Positions 11,132-22,689 of a DNA stretch of 64,000 nt are shown piece by piece. This DNA comes from Strobilurus pachycystidiatus (Eukaryota > Basidiomycota > Agaricomycetes > Agaricales > Physalacriaceae). Location of the stretch: positions 3,720,001-3,784,000 of the forward strand of contig JAHLMK010000001.1 of assembly GCA_019915135.1 (NCBI GenBank), read 5' to 3'. The notes beneath the pieces are model-generated. The model searched no databases. It saw only the letters and a program-made list of their open reading frames with translations, and was not told the origin of the DNA. The first letter of the stretch is position 1; the number at the start of each line of letters is the position of its first letter. A program made the translations under genes and the position numbers.

Positions 11132-12639
11132 TTACTCAGTTTTCTTGCCCTTCTTCGGATCCCTTACTTCTCCAGCAAGGTACATCGCCGAAAACAAAAA
11201 GAAGCCAACGCTCGTGCTGATAGCACCTGTGTAGTAAGGCCACGCCGCGCTCAAGAATCGCGGGTATCCGTCATGCCTTGGGGGCACGACTGGCACCGTG
11301 ATCGCACTTTGCAGATGTGTCCAACCTTTGCGCTTGTAATCCACCACAAACTTGAAGACACCGTGACGATCGGGTGCGCGGAAGGTGACTTGGTATTTAC
11401 CAGGCTCGCCCTTGACTGGAGGGAGGGCAGTGCGGACGTGGGGATCGAGCATGGTGAACTCAAGCTGGAGGTCTGTCAGGCCAGAGTATGGCTCAAATGC
11501 TCCGCTGGTCGGGTCAAAGCGCGAAATATACGTGGTGTAGACCTAAACGAGATGAGAGATGAAGTCTTTCAAGGACGAAAAATGCGCACAATTTGATCGT
11601 TTGTGGTATACTGCTCCTGTGACTCCGTCGCGTTAACGAGGTGATGGGTGGTTTCGTCGATCCTAAGGACGAGAGATTCCTGGAAAGCCCAGGCAGTGAT
11701 ATCGCGCACAAACTGGGCGTTTCCAGATGGAGCGCTACAAAAGACGATGAGCTAGTTATTTATAGCAGAGGGGGACACGTACTTCGCGTATTGCTTCTTG
11801 ATGAACTTGTCGCTGAAGATATCAGCGCTTCCCACAAATGTCGCACGAGCACCTTCCAAAGGCTGGAAGCCAGCGACTAAACCAAGCTGACCACCAGCCC
11901 ATAGCCCTTCGCCGCCTTTGTCCGCGGCGTCAACGAGGGAGTCTGGTGTGCTGTCGGCATCCGCAGCATAGCTCTCAGCGGGTGCATTCAGAATGGGAAT
12001 GATGAGGGGGTTGCTTCCAAATGCGAAGGGTACTCCGGAGAACCACACGGGCGCGGTGTTTGGCGATAGAATAGGCGAGGTGGGGACCTGAACGGGGACG
12101 ACTGTGGCAGGACCTTCACGCTCCGGGAAGTAGGAAATGAGAGGAGTGGCGGGAGGCGGTAAGATGAGCGAGAACTCGGATGCGAGTGACGTGAATATGT
12201 TTTGCTTCGGTGAGAGCGCGATCAGGACATTGGTATTCAAGGAGAGTAACCGGACGATGTTTTGTGGAGTGATATCCTTCGCAAAAGCTTGACAAAAGTA
12301 AGGAAGATTGCCAATTCTCAGTGGATGGTCACGTACTTTTGGTGTCCGAGGCAAGCATGAGGACGTGTTCAAATACTGGCACATCATCGTCAATTAGAAC
12401 GGGCTTTTCGTCCTTTGGTGCCCGGAAAGTGAGATCATAGCCCTGCTCTACACATTGTCAAGAAATTAGTCGCACAGACTGAAGGTCTCCTCACCTCGCA
12501 GGCTGCCAAAGTATAGTGAGTAGTTGTCCTGCGCAGCAGGATCCAGTATGACGAGAACAGAGTCTCCTGTGCTTGACTTGGCGTCCAGTAGGCCAAAGAG
12601 GCAGAAGACGGTGGAAACGAGAGTAAGAAGCCCGCGCAT
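11132..12639 (-). CDS. WBP1: Oligosaccharyltransferase 48-kDa subunit (Wbp1/OST48)
   Basis: Essential subunit of the ER oligosaccharyltransferase that transfers glycan from dolichol to asparagines. Model: exons 12495-12639, 12337-12447, 11783-12287, 11590-11734 and 11132-11542 (438 aa), introns 47-49 nt, phases consistent. There is an N-terminal signal peptide (first 20 residues, hydrophobic), the GYDLTFRAP and LIDDDVPVFEHVLML stretch typical of OST48, and a C-terminal membrane span (about YYTGAISTSVGFFLFSAMYL). The last residues are KKTE, a classic dilysine ER-retrieval signal, as in yeast Wbp1. It lies head to head with MON2 (187 bp between start codons) and converges with the glycosyltransferase gene. 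Confidence 0.93.
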
Positions 12640-12826
12640 TGTGGCCGCCGCTGTGCAGGTCTGGTATGAGCTGAAGGGCGTTCGTGTCCAAGATGTGATC
12701 GAGCCACGTTCAGAGTATTTCCAAAATGGGAAGCCGCGAGCGCCTGCCTTTGAGGTCTCCGTCTAACCGTCACCTTATACCGAGCTCAGTATCACCAAGC
12801 CATAACCGTATGCTCTGAGCTCGACC
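12640..12826. promoter_or_regulatory. 187-bp divergent promoter between WBP1 and MON2
   Basis: The gap between two divergent start codons serves both genes. I see no obvious TATA box or repeated site. It contains the dyad-like GAGCTC twice (about 12782 and 12818). Confidence 0.45.
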
Positions 12827-15800
12827 ATGAGTAGTCTAGCATTTCTGGTGACGGAGCTCCAGGTATGTGTCCCAGTTCATCTACGACCACTTCGACAACT
12901 TACCCAGCTCTAGTCACTGGCTAGCGAGACGCGGCGGAAGCATCCAGACATCCGGGAGGTACATTGGAATATGGACATAAACCACGCCCTTGGCCTCATG
13001 AAACCTCTAGGCTGCAGAAAAGTCACTTGCAATACTCAGAGCATCGCCAGAACAAGCCAATGCAAGCCTGGCCTCTGGTGCGTTCATCTCATGACTTTGA
13101 AGTCGATTGACTCACTGTATCTGTAGATGGTCCTCAGTCAGAGGATCTTTTACGGCCCGTCTTCATGGGATGCGCAACGAAGAATGCCAAAGTCGTGGCT
13201 ATCTCACTGGGCTCTCTCCAACGCCTAATTGCTCTCAAAGCAGTCCCACAGTCTGCCGTGCAACACATAATAAGCACCATGAACGATGCGATGACTCAAG
13301 GTGTCGATATTCAGCTACGCATACTGCAAACCCTCGTGTCTCTCATTACCAACTTTCCCGCAATACACGGGGACCAACTAGGGGATGTACGTTGCTCTTC
13401 TGCGATCAATCCACACTTACCGATGCACTGTACACGTACAGGCTCTCCTGCTATGTTTCAAGCTTCAAGAATCCAAGATTGCAGTCGTTTCTTCGACAGC
13501 AGCAGCTACTCTTCGACAACTTGTCATGTTCGTGGTGGACAAAATGGTCGAGGAGGATAGGAAGGATGTCACACCAGAGGTGTCAGAGGTCAGACTCCCA
13601 GATGGAAGTACCAAGCTCCTTGGCCCTTCCGCGCGAGACGCCTTCTCTGTCTTCGAAGATCTCTGCTTACTGGCAAATTCCGAAAAGCCCAACTTCCTCA
13701 AGCTCGAGTTTCTTCACAAGACGTTCGCGCTCGAGCTTATCGAGAGTGTTCTTACCAACTATCACGACTCTTTCCGCGCTCACCTCGAACTCATTCAACT
13801 ACTCCAACATCACCTTTGCCCTCTCCTACTCAAGGCTCTCTCAGAGCGACCTATGTTTCCTCTCACCCTTCGCTGTACCCGCGTTGTGTTCCTTCTTCTC
13901 AAACAGTTCTCTTATGAGCTCGTCACCGAGGCGGAAGTGTTTCTCATGCTCCTCATCAAGATCATCGTAGACGAGGATCACCCCCAGTGGATGCGCGTTC
14001 TCGCAATGGAGATCATGCGCGGACTCTGCAGTGACGCCGAGTTGATGCGCAACGTTTGGGACCGATATGAAGCCTCCGGGAGCAAGGTCTTCACCGCATT
14101 AATTACCGCTCTGAACCGACTCGTCACAGAGAAGCCAGCACTGTTGGGCGTTGGGACGCAAATGATAGGTGTCAATGTTCCCGCCTCAGAGCCGGGAGTT
14201 CTGTCACCGTCGAGCTCGGGGTATAGTCTGGACATCAACGGAATGGCTGGAATGGTCGCAAACGCTGCTGTGGGTGTCGTCGGGATGATGGGAGGTGGAG
14301 CTGGCCTCAGTTTACAAGGTTCTGCCATGAAGCTTCAATGGTAAACACCATATCCCTTCAAAACACGATCGCTGAAGGTTGTTCTAGCATTGACCAGCTC
14401 GACAAAGCCGACTCTCCGCCAATTCCAGAGTCGTACATCTACCTTCTCGGCATCCAGTGCTTGGTATCACTATGTGAAGGACTTGCTTCTTTCACTGGTC
14501 CCCTGTACACGCAAACCGTCATACAACGCCCCCGAGCAGCCGGCGAAGCAGTAAACAGGGCGCCACCCGCCCTCAATGTGTCCAGCCTCCCTCCTGATGA
14601 ACCCACGACCCAACATCTTGTCATTGTCCAGAACATCATCTCGGGAGGGTGGCCCGCATTATTAGCCGCACTTTCCTTCGTCATATCTACCAATCTTTCT
14701 GACGAATTGTTTGTGGATGTGCTCGCTAGCTATCAAGCACTGATCAACGTCTCTGGCATGCTTGGTCTCAACACGCCACGCGACGCGTTCTTCACCAGTC
14801 TCGCCAAGTTTGCAGTGCCGACACGCGTCGTGAGCTGTTTGGACACATACCAGGACGTTCCCCAAACTCCGCGCTCCACTGTGGCGGAGAATTTTGGCTT
14901 GGCCGGACCGACCGGGCCTCCAGGACTCAGCGAGCGGAATTTGGCCTGCTTGAAAGTTCTCATTGGGAGCGCGATGTTTCTTTCGGGCAGTCTGGGCGAC
15001 AGCTGGTTCAATATCTTAGAAGTCCTTCAGAATGCCGAGTATGTCTTGACGAGCAAGACGACAGGTGTCGGTTCCCCAAAGAAGACTCGTGCCGTCTCTG
15101 GGACGCCACCTCAAGGTCGTCACCCGATGCTGATGGATCTGGACGTTGATACGCTGCAGAATGGGATGCAAAGATTGTTTGATGCATCCAAGAATTTGGA
15201 CGACGGTGCTTTCAAGTGTTTCGTCGATGCGCTGTGCAAGCTCAGTGCTGAAATGGTCGAGATGCAGTCCAACGCGAGTGTGGCTGTAGACAGTGATAGT
15301 CTGGACGATGGGCTGACTTCACCATCCGTTCACCATGGTAGGCGGCTCAGTGGCATACATATCCCCAAGACTTTCAACGCGGTTAGTCTATTGCTCCCCT
15401 AGAACGGCTCCCTTCCTGAACACCTTATAGCGCTCAGGCGATTTCGGAATAGGAAAGTTGGGCGGCATCGCCAAGCTGAACTTGCACCGAATGATATATC
15501 GCTCGCCGGACGTTGCATGGGATAGAACGACCAGTCATCTGCTCTCCGTCATCCGACTCCCATTCGCACCTCAAGGAATACGGATACAGGCTGCGCGAGT
15601 TCTAGACGATATCCTGGAGACCGTACCGCGTAATCTAGGCTCGACCGGCGACATCAAGGAAGACGTTCAGAAACGTGTTCTTGACGTTTTGAAACAGCAG
15701 GTCATGCCAGATGCCCTGGTTCCTTCGACCTATACAAGTGTCGAGTTGCGGAAGATGGGTCTGGAGACCCTTCACGAGATACTACAGAGTTCCGGCCACA

Positions 15801-18642
15801 CACTGGTCGTTGGCTGGGAAATGATCTTTGAGATGCTTGGAAGTGTGTGTAAGCCACTTCCTATAGGCAGGTCGCCGAGTGTGGATTCGGTTTCCGCGTT
15901 GAGCTCGACCTCTGCATCTGGGCGGGCCAAGCCACTTCTACTCGGTCTGGGAGCGCCATCCGAGAAGAGCTTTACCGCACTTATCAAGATTGCCTTCCAG
16001 TCGCTCACGCTCGTTTGCGACTCGGTCACGACGCTGTCGCCGGAACATCTTCGCCTGTGCATCAGCACGCTCGGTCATTTTGGACGACAAGCGGACACGA
16101 ACATCGCTCTGACAGCCGCGGCTAGTCTGCTATGGAGCGTTTCTGACGCAATTCAGGGCAAACGAAAGGACGCCGAGGAGGAACCGCGATACAGCGAATT
16201 GTGGATGTTCCTACTGCTTGAAGTGCTTGGTCTTTGCACTGACGGCCGGTCGGAAGTCAGAGATGGCGCTATCCAGACTCTGTTCCGAACAATGCAACTG
16301 TACGGCGGCACCTTGAGCCTGGAGACGTGGGACCAATGTATCTGGGAGGTTACATTCCCTCTGCTCGACCAACTCAAGGCGCAGGAAACGGACGATTGGG
16401 ACGAGAGTAAGAACCTAGCGCTCGGATCGATTGGCGGCATCTTCCATGACTTCATCGCCAGCAAGATCCTACACCTGGGAAAGTTCGAGGAAGTGTGGGA
16501 TGTGTTCGTGACCCATATGCAGGACACCGTCCTTCTGGACAATCGGACTATCAGCGCGCCGGCGCTGAGATGTTTGGAGAAGGCTCTGAAAGCCTCTGGC
16601 AATGCTCCGCCCGAGGTTAGTCAACGGCGGCGCAGTACCTACGAGCGGGCGTGGGTCTTCATCGATGGCATTGGGGAGGCGGTCTTGCAAAAGACTGAAG
16701 GTGGTTCATCAAAGCCATTTTCGCAGGAAAGCCTAGTCGCGCTCGTTGATGTCATTCAATGCACGCGTATAGCCAGCAGATCGTTCAGCGGTGAAGAATG
16801 GAATCTAGAAAGGATCACCAGGCTCATGGTCATCTTGAAAGGTCAATTGTTCTCTCTATTCAGCGCCGCTGGCGTGACTGATCTCGTCAAAACAAGGTAT
16901 CTTGACGTATCCCAACTCACCCGATTATCGGCCGGATATCGACGCCCTCCCCCCGGTTCAGGTAATCAGACACTGTTCTGTTCAGCGTAGTTCATCGGAG
17001 CTGATACAATGGCCTAGTCCGTGGTTATGGACTCAATCACTGGAATCGACTTATCTGTGCCGGGATCGCCCTCCCTCGTTATGAGAGATCTATCGGAATA
17101 CGCGACGCTTGCCTTTCTCGCTGCTTTTGATGTTCAACCGACTGGAGCGAGCAGCCAAATGCCTCTGAAGCGCATAACATACATCGCACTATCAAAAAAG
17201 ACGATGCCTATGCTAGTCGAGCTGTTCGTCAAGTACAAGGACAAAGTTGAGATATATGTCGATGGTACGCTAGAGTCGGTCTTATCGGTTCGTTTTTGGT
17301 TGCCAATCCTATCAATCGGTACTCATAAATCTACAGGCATATTCAATACCAGTGAAACTCAAGTATGATTGTCCGCCTGCCTCCAAGTTCGGCAAAGATC
17401 TGCCGCTATGGAAAACGGCGACAACTTGTTTCTTGCGCATTGTGAAGGAGCTTTCACATTCCATCAACTCGTTCTCACAAGGTGAGTGGCCCCCCTTCTC
17501 GCAAAGCCGATGATATTCACCTGAACACAGACGTCCCCGATGAACGTATTGAGGGCATTTGGCGACAGGTCATCGACGTTTTCCGTGGTGGTATACTAGC
17601 AGACTGGTAAGGGGTCATTCACCCTCGAGTATCTCATTGTTAACCTCGTTCAGTGCGCCGGCGGAGGAGTTTCCTTTGGATGTTCAAGAGGCCGAAGAAA
17701 ACTTTGACCTCGCCCTGATCTCATCTTTGGAGATAGACGTCGTTCCTCATTTTGGAGACCCGAGACTACCTGACGCACTCGTTGCTCAACTGGCCAAGAT
17801 ACTTCAGCGGGGGAGTCGATTATACGAAGCGGAGGGGCGAGGATTTTCGCAGAATGGAAGTCCTGGGTCTTCACCTCGCAACTCACAGGAATACATCAAG
17901 GTCGAAGGGTCCGTCGGACACGGCAGCACCGACTCTGGGCTGCTGCTTCCTCGCGAACGGTTCTCGTATTGGTGCTTCGACTTGTTGTTCTTGATATGTT
18001 CCAACACGACCAAAGGTTAGTATGCTTCCCCCGTGCTCTTATCATTGGCTCAACTTCGTAGACCAAGAGCAATCGAGGAAAAGACTGGCAGCGTTAAGCT
18101 TGCCGTCATTGTTACATCGCTGTAAAATGACAATGGAAGCGTACGTGGCGGACGAATCCTTACGTGGCAATCTTCCTTTCCCGAGGTTCGTCCTATATCT
18201 CCGGGAGTTGACATGTTCCAATCATCGTTCAGAGCGCGAGAGGATGAGCTGTTGTATGTTCTTCGCAAGCTACTCGAACTAAGGCTCTGGTACGGATCTT
18301 TGTGGGCGGCGCTGTCTGAGACACCCTCGGAATATTGCAATCAACTACCGAGTACCTTTTCACTTGTGGTTTCTTGCTGTGTTGCTCAACTTCCTTTCAG
18401 ACCTTGACACCACTTTGACACCATCTCTGCTTATTGCACACGCCGTGAAGCGATCTTCCATCGCTCATCTGTTTCACTTGTATAGTATTTTGTGCGAAAT
18501 TGCGTCTATTCCTAGAAAGACACCTTCTGTATGGATGGTAGGCGCCCAGTCCGAGGTAGAGGACGCTGCTGTTTACCTCGATGCGAGAGATTTGAGTCGA
18601 AAGTGTCTGAAGGAGGTTGGGCGAGAGATGGGTGTGGACTAG
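12827..18642 (+). CDS. MON2: Mon2-family endosome/Golgi trafficking scaffold
   Basis: Large HEAT-repeat-like protein related to Sec7 Arf exchange factors but without the Sec7 domain. In yeast Mon2 works with Dop1 and Neo1 at the trans-Golgi and endosomes. Fifteen exons: 12827-12862, 12914-12958, 13011-13077, 13127-13386, 13442-14340, 14388-15381, 15431-16841, 16897-16961, 17018-17287, 17337-17481, 17531-17606, 17654-18015, 18062-18185, 18233-18351, 18401-18642. They sum to 1704 aa with every phase matching. Conserved stretches: DQLGDALLLCFKLQESK, CIDQLDKAD, GGIAKLNLHRM, YPNSPDYRPDIDALPPVQ and the C-terminal IASIPRKTPSVWM. The first two exons are only 36 and 45 nt. The length matches the family (about 1630-1720 aa). 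Confidence 0.93.
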
Positions 18643-18849
18643 ATTAATATACAGTACTCTCAAGTACGGGGACCATCTTACAGATAATTGGTATAATCGG
18701 ATTTGTTTTAGGATACTCAGCACAGTTCCATTCCACTGTCTAATTCGTGATCCAAAGGGTCCTTGAGCTGTTACATAGGAGATACAGAAGGAAGGTACAG
18801 TAAATAACTAGCAAATAACTAAAAGCTCGTCACTGGTAAAGGAAAGGTT

Positions 18850-20129
18850 TCAGCGCCATCCATCGGTCGCTTTTTTCTTTTTCTTTCGATTAGGCTTGCG
18901 CTGCGCTCCGCCCCCGGCGAAAAGTCGGCCTTTCCTACAGTCGTTACAGTACCACTTCACTGTCGTCGGTGCCTCCGTCAAGCCCACGCATCCAATATGA
19001 AACTTCGAGCATCAAGAAGCTGTCTTGCATAGAGAACGAGGGCGCTCACCCATTCAATCTTGCAGGCCATATTATCGCATGCGATCATCTTTCATAACAT
19101 CAGCAAGATGCTTCGGCGAAGGTCAATTTCAAGACACACCTCTCCGTAGGAGACTTGCTGGCAAGTGCAATATCTGGGCTCGTCCGGATGGGCTGGCTGT
19201 GCAACGTAGACGTTAACCTTGGGTTTTGGAAGCTCTTCTGTGTTATCCTCTGGAGGTAAAAGAGCCGGCGCTTTGGACCCGTGAGTCTGAACGGGAACTC
19301 TGATCTTCAAGGCAGAACCGCTTGCAGCTGCGTCGAGAACAGGTTCCGGTTCGACGTCGCTAATTGGGCTGATTGCTGTATGTGCCGGACGACTCCACTT
19401 CTCAGGCATTGAGATCGGAGGTAGTATTGTACCAACGATGGATTCGGACTGAATAACATTCTCTTGTTCGGCTATGACATGATCAAGCAAGCGAATTTGG
19501 CGTTCTATCTGGAGGAGTATTGAATACGGTGGGCAGAACGAACACGAACCCATACCGTTTCTTGCATGGTTTGAGCGAGGTTTATTTTTTCTTCACTTGC
19601 GCGAACCCGGTCTTCCATAAGAGAGCCTATTTTCGGCAAAAGAGTACGAGAGTTGATAGGAAGTTCGGTGGGAGGAGGATTGGGGTCAGACTGTGTGGCA
19701 TCAGGAATATCGGACGTGTCCTTGAGTTTTCTGCGACGGATGAGATAGTAGTTCCGCATCGCTTCCTGTAGTCTTTCTGAGCATTCTGCAAACGACACTT
19801 AGGAGTCAGTCCTGTCATGAGTGAGGACGACAGACCTCGCTCGTAATCATCGACCTCCTTCATGAGTGACATTTTTCGATGGCTTGTGTGGGATAGTTGA
19901 TCCAAGGCTGAGAATTGGGTATACTGCGAGGACATGGACGCGTCGAATGCTCACTTTCCGTATGCTCCTCACGCACGGTCTGGCGAATCAAATCCTCATC
20001 CAGACTGGCCGTGTCGTCATCGTCATCACTTGCGGTGTCCAGTTCTGGGTTGTCGTTCTCCATGGTTTGTTCTTCGGCGCCAGGAAAGGCAGAAGAATGA
20101 GGTCGTTTGCGAGAGCGAGCGGAGGACAT
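18850..20129 (-). CDS. ING-family PHD-finger protein
   Basis: Inhibitor-of-growth family protein, a subunit of histone acetyltransferase or deacetylase complexes that reads H3K4me3 (yeast Yng1, Yng2, Pho23). Model: 19977-20129, 19836-19923, 19556-19785, 19140-19508, 19050-19088, 18850-19002 (343 aa), introns 47-53 nt. An acidic N-terminus precedes the ING helical domain (YTQFSALDQLSHTS, MKEVDDYERE). A variable linker follows, then a complete C4HC3 PHD finger (CTCQQVSYGEMIACDN, EWFHIGCVGL, WYCNDC), including the Trp after the central Cys pair used for H3K4me3 binding. The tail is polybasic (KPNRKKKKKATDGWR), like the phosphoinositide-binding region of ING1/2. Which paralogue it is cannot be decided. 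It is divergent from the next gene with 130 bp between starts. Confidence 0.92.
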
Positions 20130-20259
20130 GATCGTAAGAGTGAGAGCAGCAGCTTTCTTAGGGTTAGGGCTACAGCTTCTGATGATGGCTGACGAATCAC
20201 GATGCCATCATGATCTGCTGCTGTATCAATGCATCATATACCCTCTGCAGCCAACCGCT
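20130..20259. promoter_or_regulatory. 130-bp divergent promoter with telomere-like box
   Basis: The gap between the ING start (20129) and the pseudokinase start (20260). It holds TTAGGGTTAGGG at 20158-20169, two units of the fungal telomere repeat and a known binding site type for Tbf1/Reb1-like factors in yeasts. A role here is inference. Confidence 0.5.
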
Positions 20260-22542
20260 ATGGTTGCTGGCAAGACCGGCAAGACTTCCATGGCCCTTGG
20301 CGCCCTAGAGTTTGCTGGGAATGCTAGCGGTGTACCCTTCGCTGGAACAGCGGCTACTCTAGTCAAGGAAATTGCTGAGTTTGCTGAAAGCGTGCGAGTG
20401 TCCAAGGTACACTCGGTGCATCTTGCGTTGAAATTGTACTAAATAAGGGTCAGGGAAAGGCCAAAAACATTGCAAACTCTTGTACTGTGCTTCTCAATAC
20501 GTTGGAGGACTTATCCGGGAAAGCTGTTGGAACTGAGCTCCAGGCTTCTGCGGATGAAATCACGCTGTATGGACAGTCCGACGACGTTGAAATTCCGGTT
20601 AACGGATGCTTAATAGTGATCTTGAAATCGTCCGAAACCGTACCAGGACTTATGCTCAGTATGGCCGCCTCAAGAGCTATCGTCAGTTCAGTCTGTATTC
20701 ACGATGGACTCCTTCTCTGATCGAGACGGTTTCAGTCAACGCGAAAGAGATTTCTCGTGGTATTGATCAATGTGAACATAACATGGACTTGGTTATCAAG
20801 AAGTTCAACGTGCGTCTACACATCACCCGGCTAGTATCTTCGTCGTCTAACCCAGCCTCCAGATGGGGTATGGTGCACGTTCTCTCTGTCACGTCTAGCT
20901 CACTAATTGTCACCTGTCGAATGAAAGCCACCAGTTCGTCGTCTATGAACAGCAACACCAGACGCATGAATTAATACAACGCAATCACGCCGAAATGACA
21001 GATCTTCTCCTCCAAGTTTTGGGGGATCGGGCCGAAATGGCTCATGTTGTGGCGCTGCAAAACTCTGGAGAACAGGTTGCCGAGCTGCTAATGAGGGATG
21101 GGCAGGAGGTTTGTCTTCATGCGCTAACTACTTTTGATATCTACTGACTATAACCCATCTTGGGACCATAGGAGCTCAGGAACCTCCGCGAAGCCCCACC
21201 CACCGATGAACCTTTAGATCAACGCCAGGCGCGGTATCATCAGTATGAAGCTGGTGTCATGGGTCTTCATCTCTGGACAGGCATACCACCGACTGTAAAG
21301 GTTTTAGATGGCGAAATAACGAAGATCGGAGACATCCCGTTCGCAGGGGGCCCATACAGTGACATTTGGGAAGGGAAGTGGCTCCATGATGAGAAGGTAA
21401 CGTTCTCTTTCCCAGTTTGATTGCTTGCAAAGCAACTGACACTGCCAGGTTGCACTCAAGTGTTTACGAAACGTCAAAACCAGCGATCCGAAAGGCAAGA
21501 AGGTCAAACAGAATTTAGCACTGACGTTGAAGAGGAAGATATCTCATTCGTATCTAGAGATTCCAGCGTGAAATTACAGTGTGGGACACCTTGAAGCACG
21601 AACATATCCTACCGTTCTATGGCATCTGTTACGAATTGGGATACAGTATATATATGGTGCATCTCCTCTTTGCAGAGAAATCTCCCTATTCAGACTCTTT
21701 GCAGGTTTCCCCATGGCAAGAGCACGGAGACGTCCTTGGGTAGCTGTCTGCTTCCTATCCTCAAGAATAATCAAGCTGATCTACGATACATAGCTATGTC
21801 AAGTCCAATCCAAGCGCGGATAAGATACACCTCGTAGTCGTTACCATGCTGACGTTTCCTCACGCTCATTGTCATTTAGGTACTTGGCGCTGCCAAAGGG
21901 ATGGAATATCTGCACTCAAAAGGCGTCATCCATGGCAATGGTAAGTAGTGTCAGTCAACTACATCTTGGTGCTGACCTGTTCTTCTCAGTCAAATGTGTA
22001 TGTTTTCTAAGTACCATCCTAAAGCACTGGGCTTGACTTGACCATTCAGACAAACATCGTGGTCATGGCAAACGTAAGTATTAATCCACCTCATCGTGCA
22101 CACGGTATACTAATCGCACTTCACACCACAGGGCGAAGCATGCATGTGTGACTTTGGCGTCGCCAAAGTGATAGAAGACGTGACAGAAGTCTCGGTATCC
22201 GCCACACAGACCAACTCAGGCGGCGCTCGATGGCTCGCTCCCGAGCTCATGGATTCAACGTTGGCGCAGATGTCCCCGACCACGCAGACGGACGTGTACT
22301 CCTTCGGCATGGCGATTCTGGAGTTACTGACTGAAAAGCCACCGTGGTGCGACGTGAAACGCGAAGCTACCGTGATCTTGAATGTGGTCAGTGAGCACAA
22401 GACGCCTAACAGACCAGATGTGTGTTCGTCGGATGAGCTGTGGGAGGTTATGCAGAAGTGCTGGAGGATGGACAGCAGAGAACGACCGGCGATGGGGCAA
22501 GTGAGGGAGGACATAGAACATCTCCATGAAGGGGTGAGTTAG
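20260..22542 (+). CDS. MLKL-like protein: N-terminal helical bundle plus TKL pseudokinase
   Basis: Thirteen exons (530 aa): 20260-20406, 20454-20575, 20617-20809, 20935-21108, 21172-21396, 21449-21502, 21558-21656, 21705-21739, 21794-21833, 21880-21940, 21990-21997, 22050-22073, 22132-22542. All phases agree. Residues 1-160 are helical, with a Gly/Ala-rich start (LGALEFAGNASGVPFAG) that resembles the MLKL/HeLo-like four-helix bundle found at the N-terminus of Agaricomycete NLRs. A charged helical linker (about 160-230) follows, then a TKL-type kinase fold. It has VALKCLR with the ATP-binding Lys, the catalytic loop HGNVKCTNI, DFG, APE and the kinase C-lobe. The HRD aspartate is Asn, so phosphotransfer is probably lost while ATP binding may remain. 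MLKL and its plant and fungal relatives kill cells by membrane insertion of such a bundle; that role here is inference. The exon 3-4 join is the least certain (125-nt intron). Confidence 0.78.
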
Positions 22543-22689
22543 TAGGTGGAAGGATGCTATATACCGCATTCCACGTTCAGTACGAGTCAAACACTACGCC
22601 AGTCATCTATCATCAGGTACTTGCATAGTATATCGACAGCGGACCTTCCCGCAAAGAGTACAATTATTTAAAGAACAATACTCTAAAGA

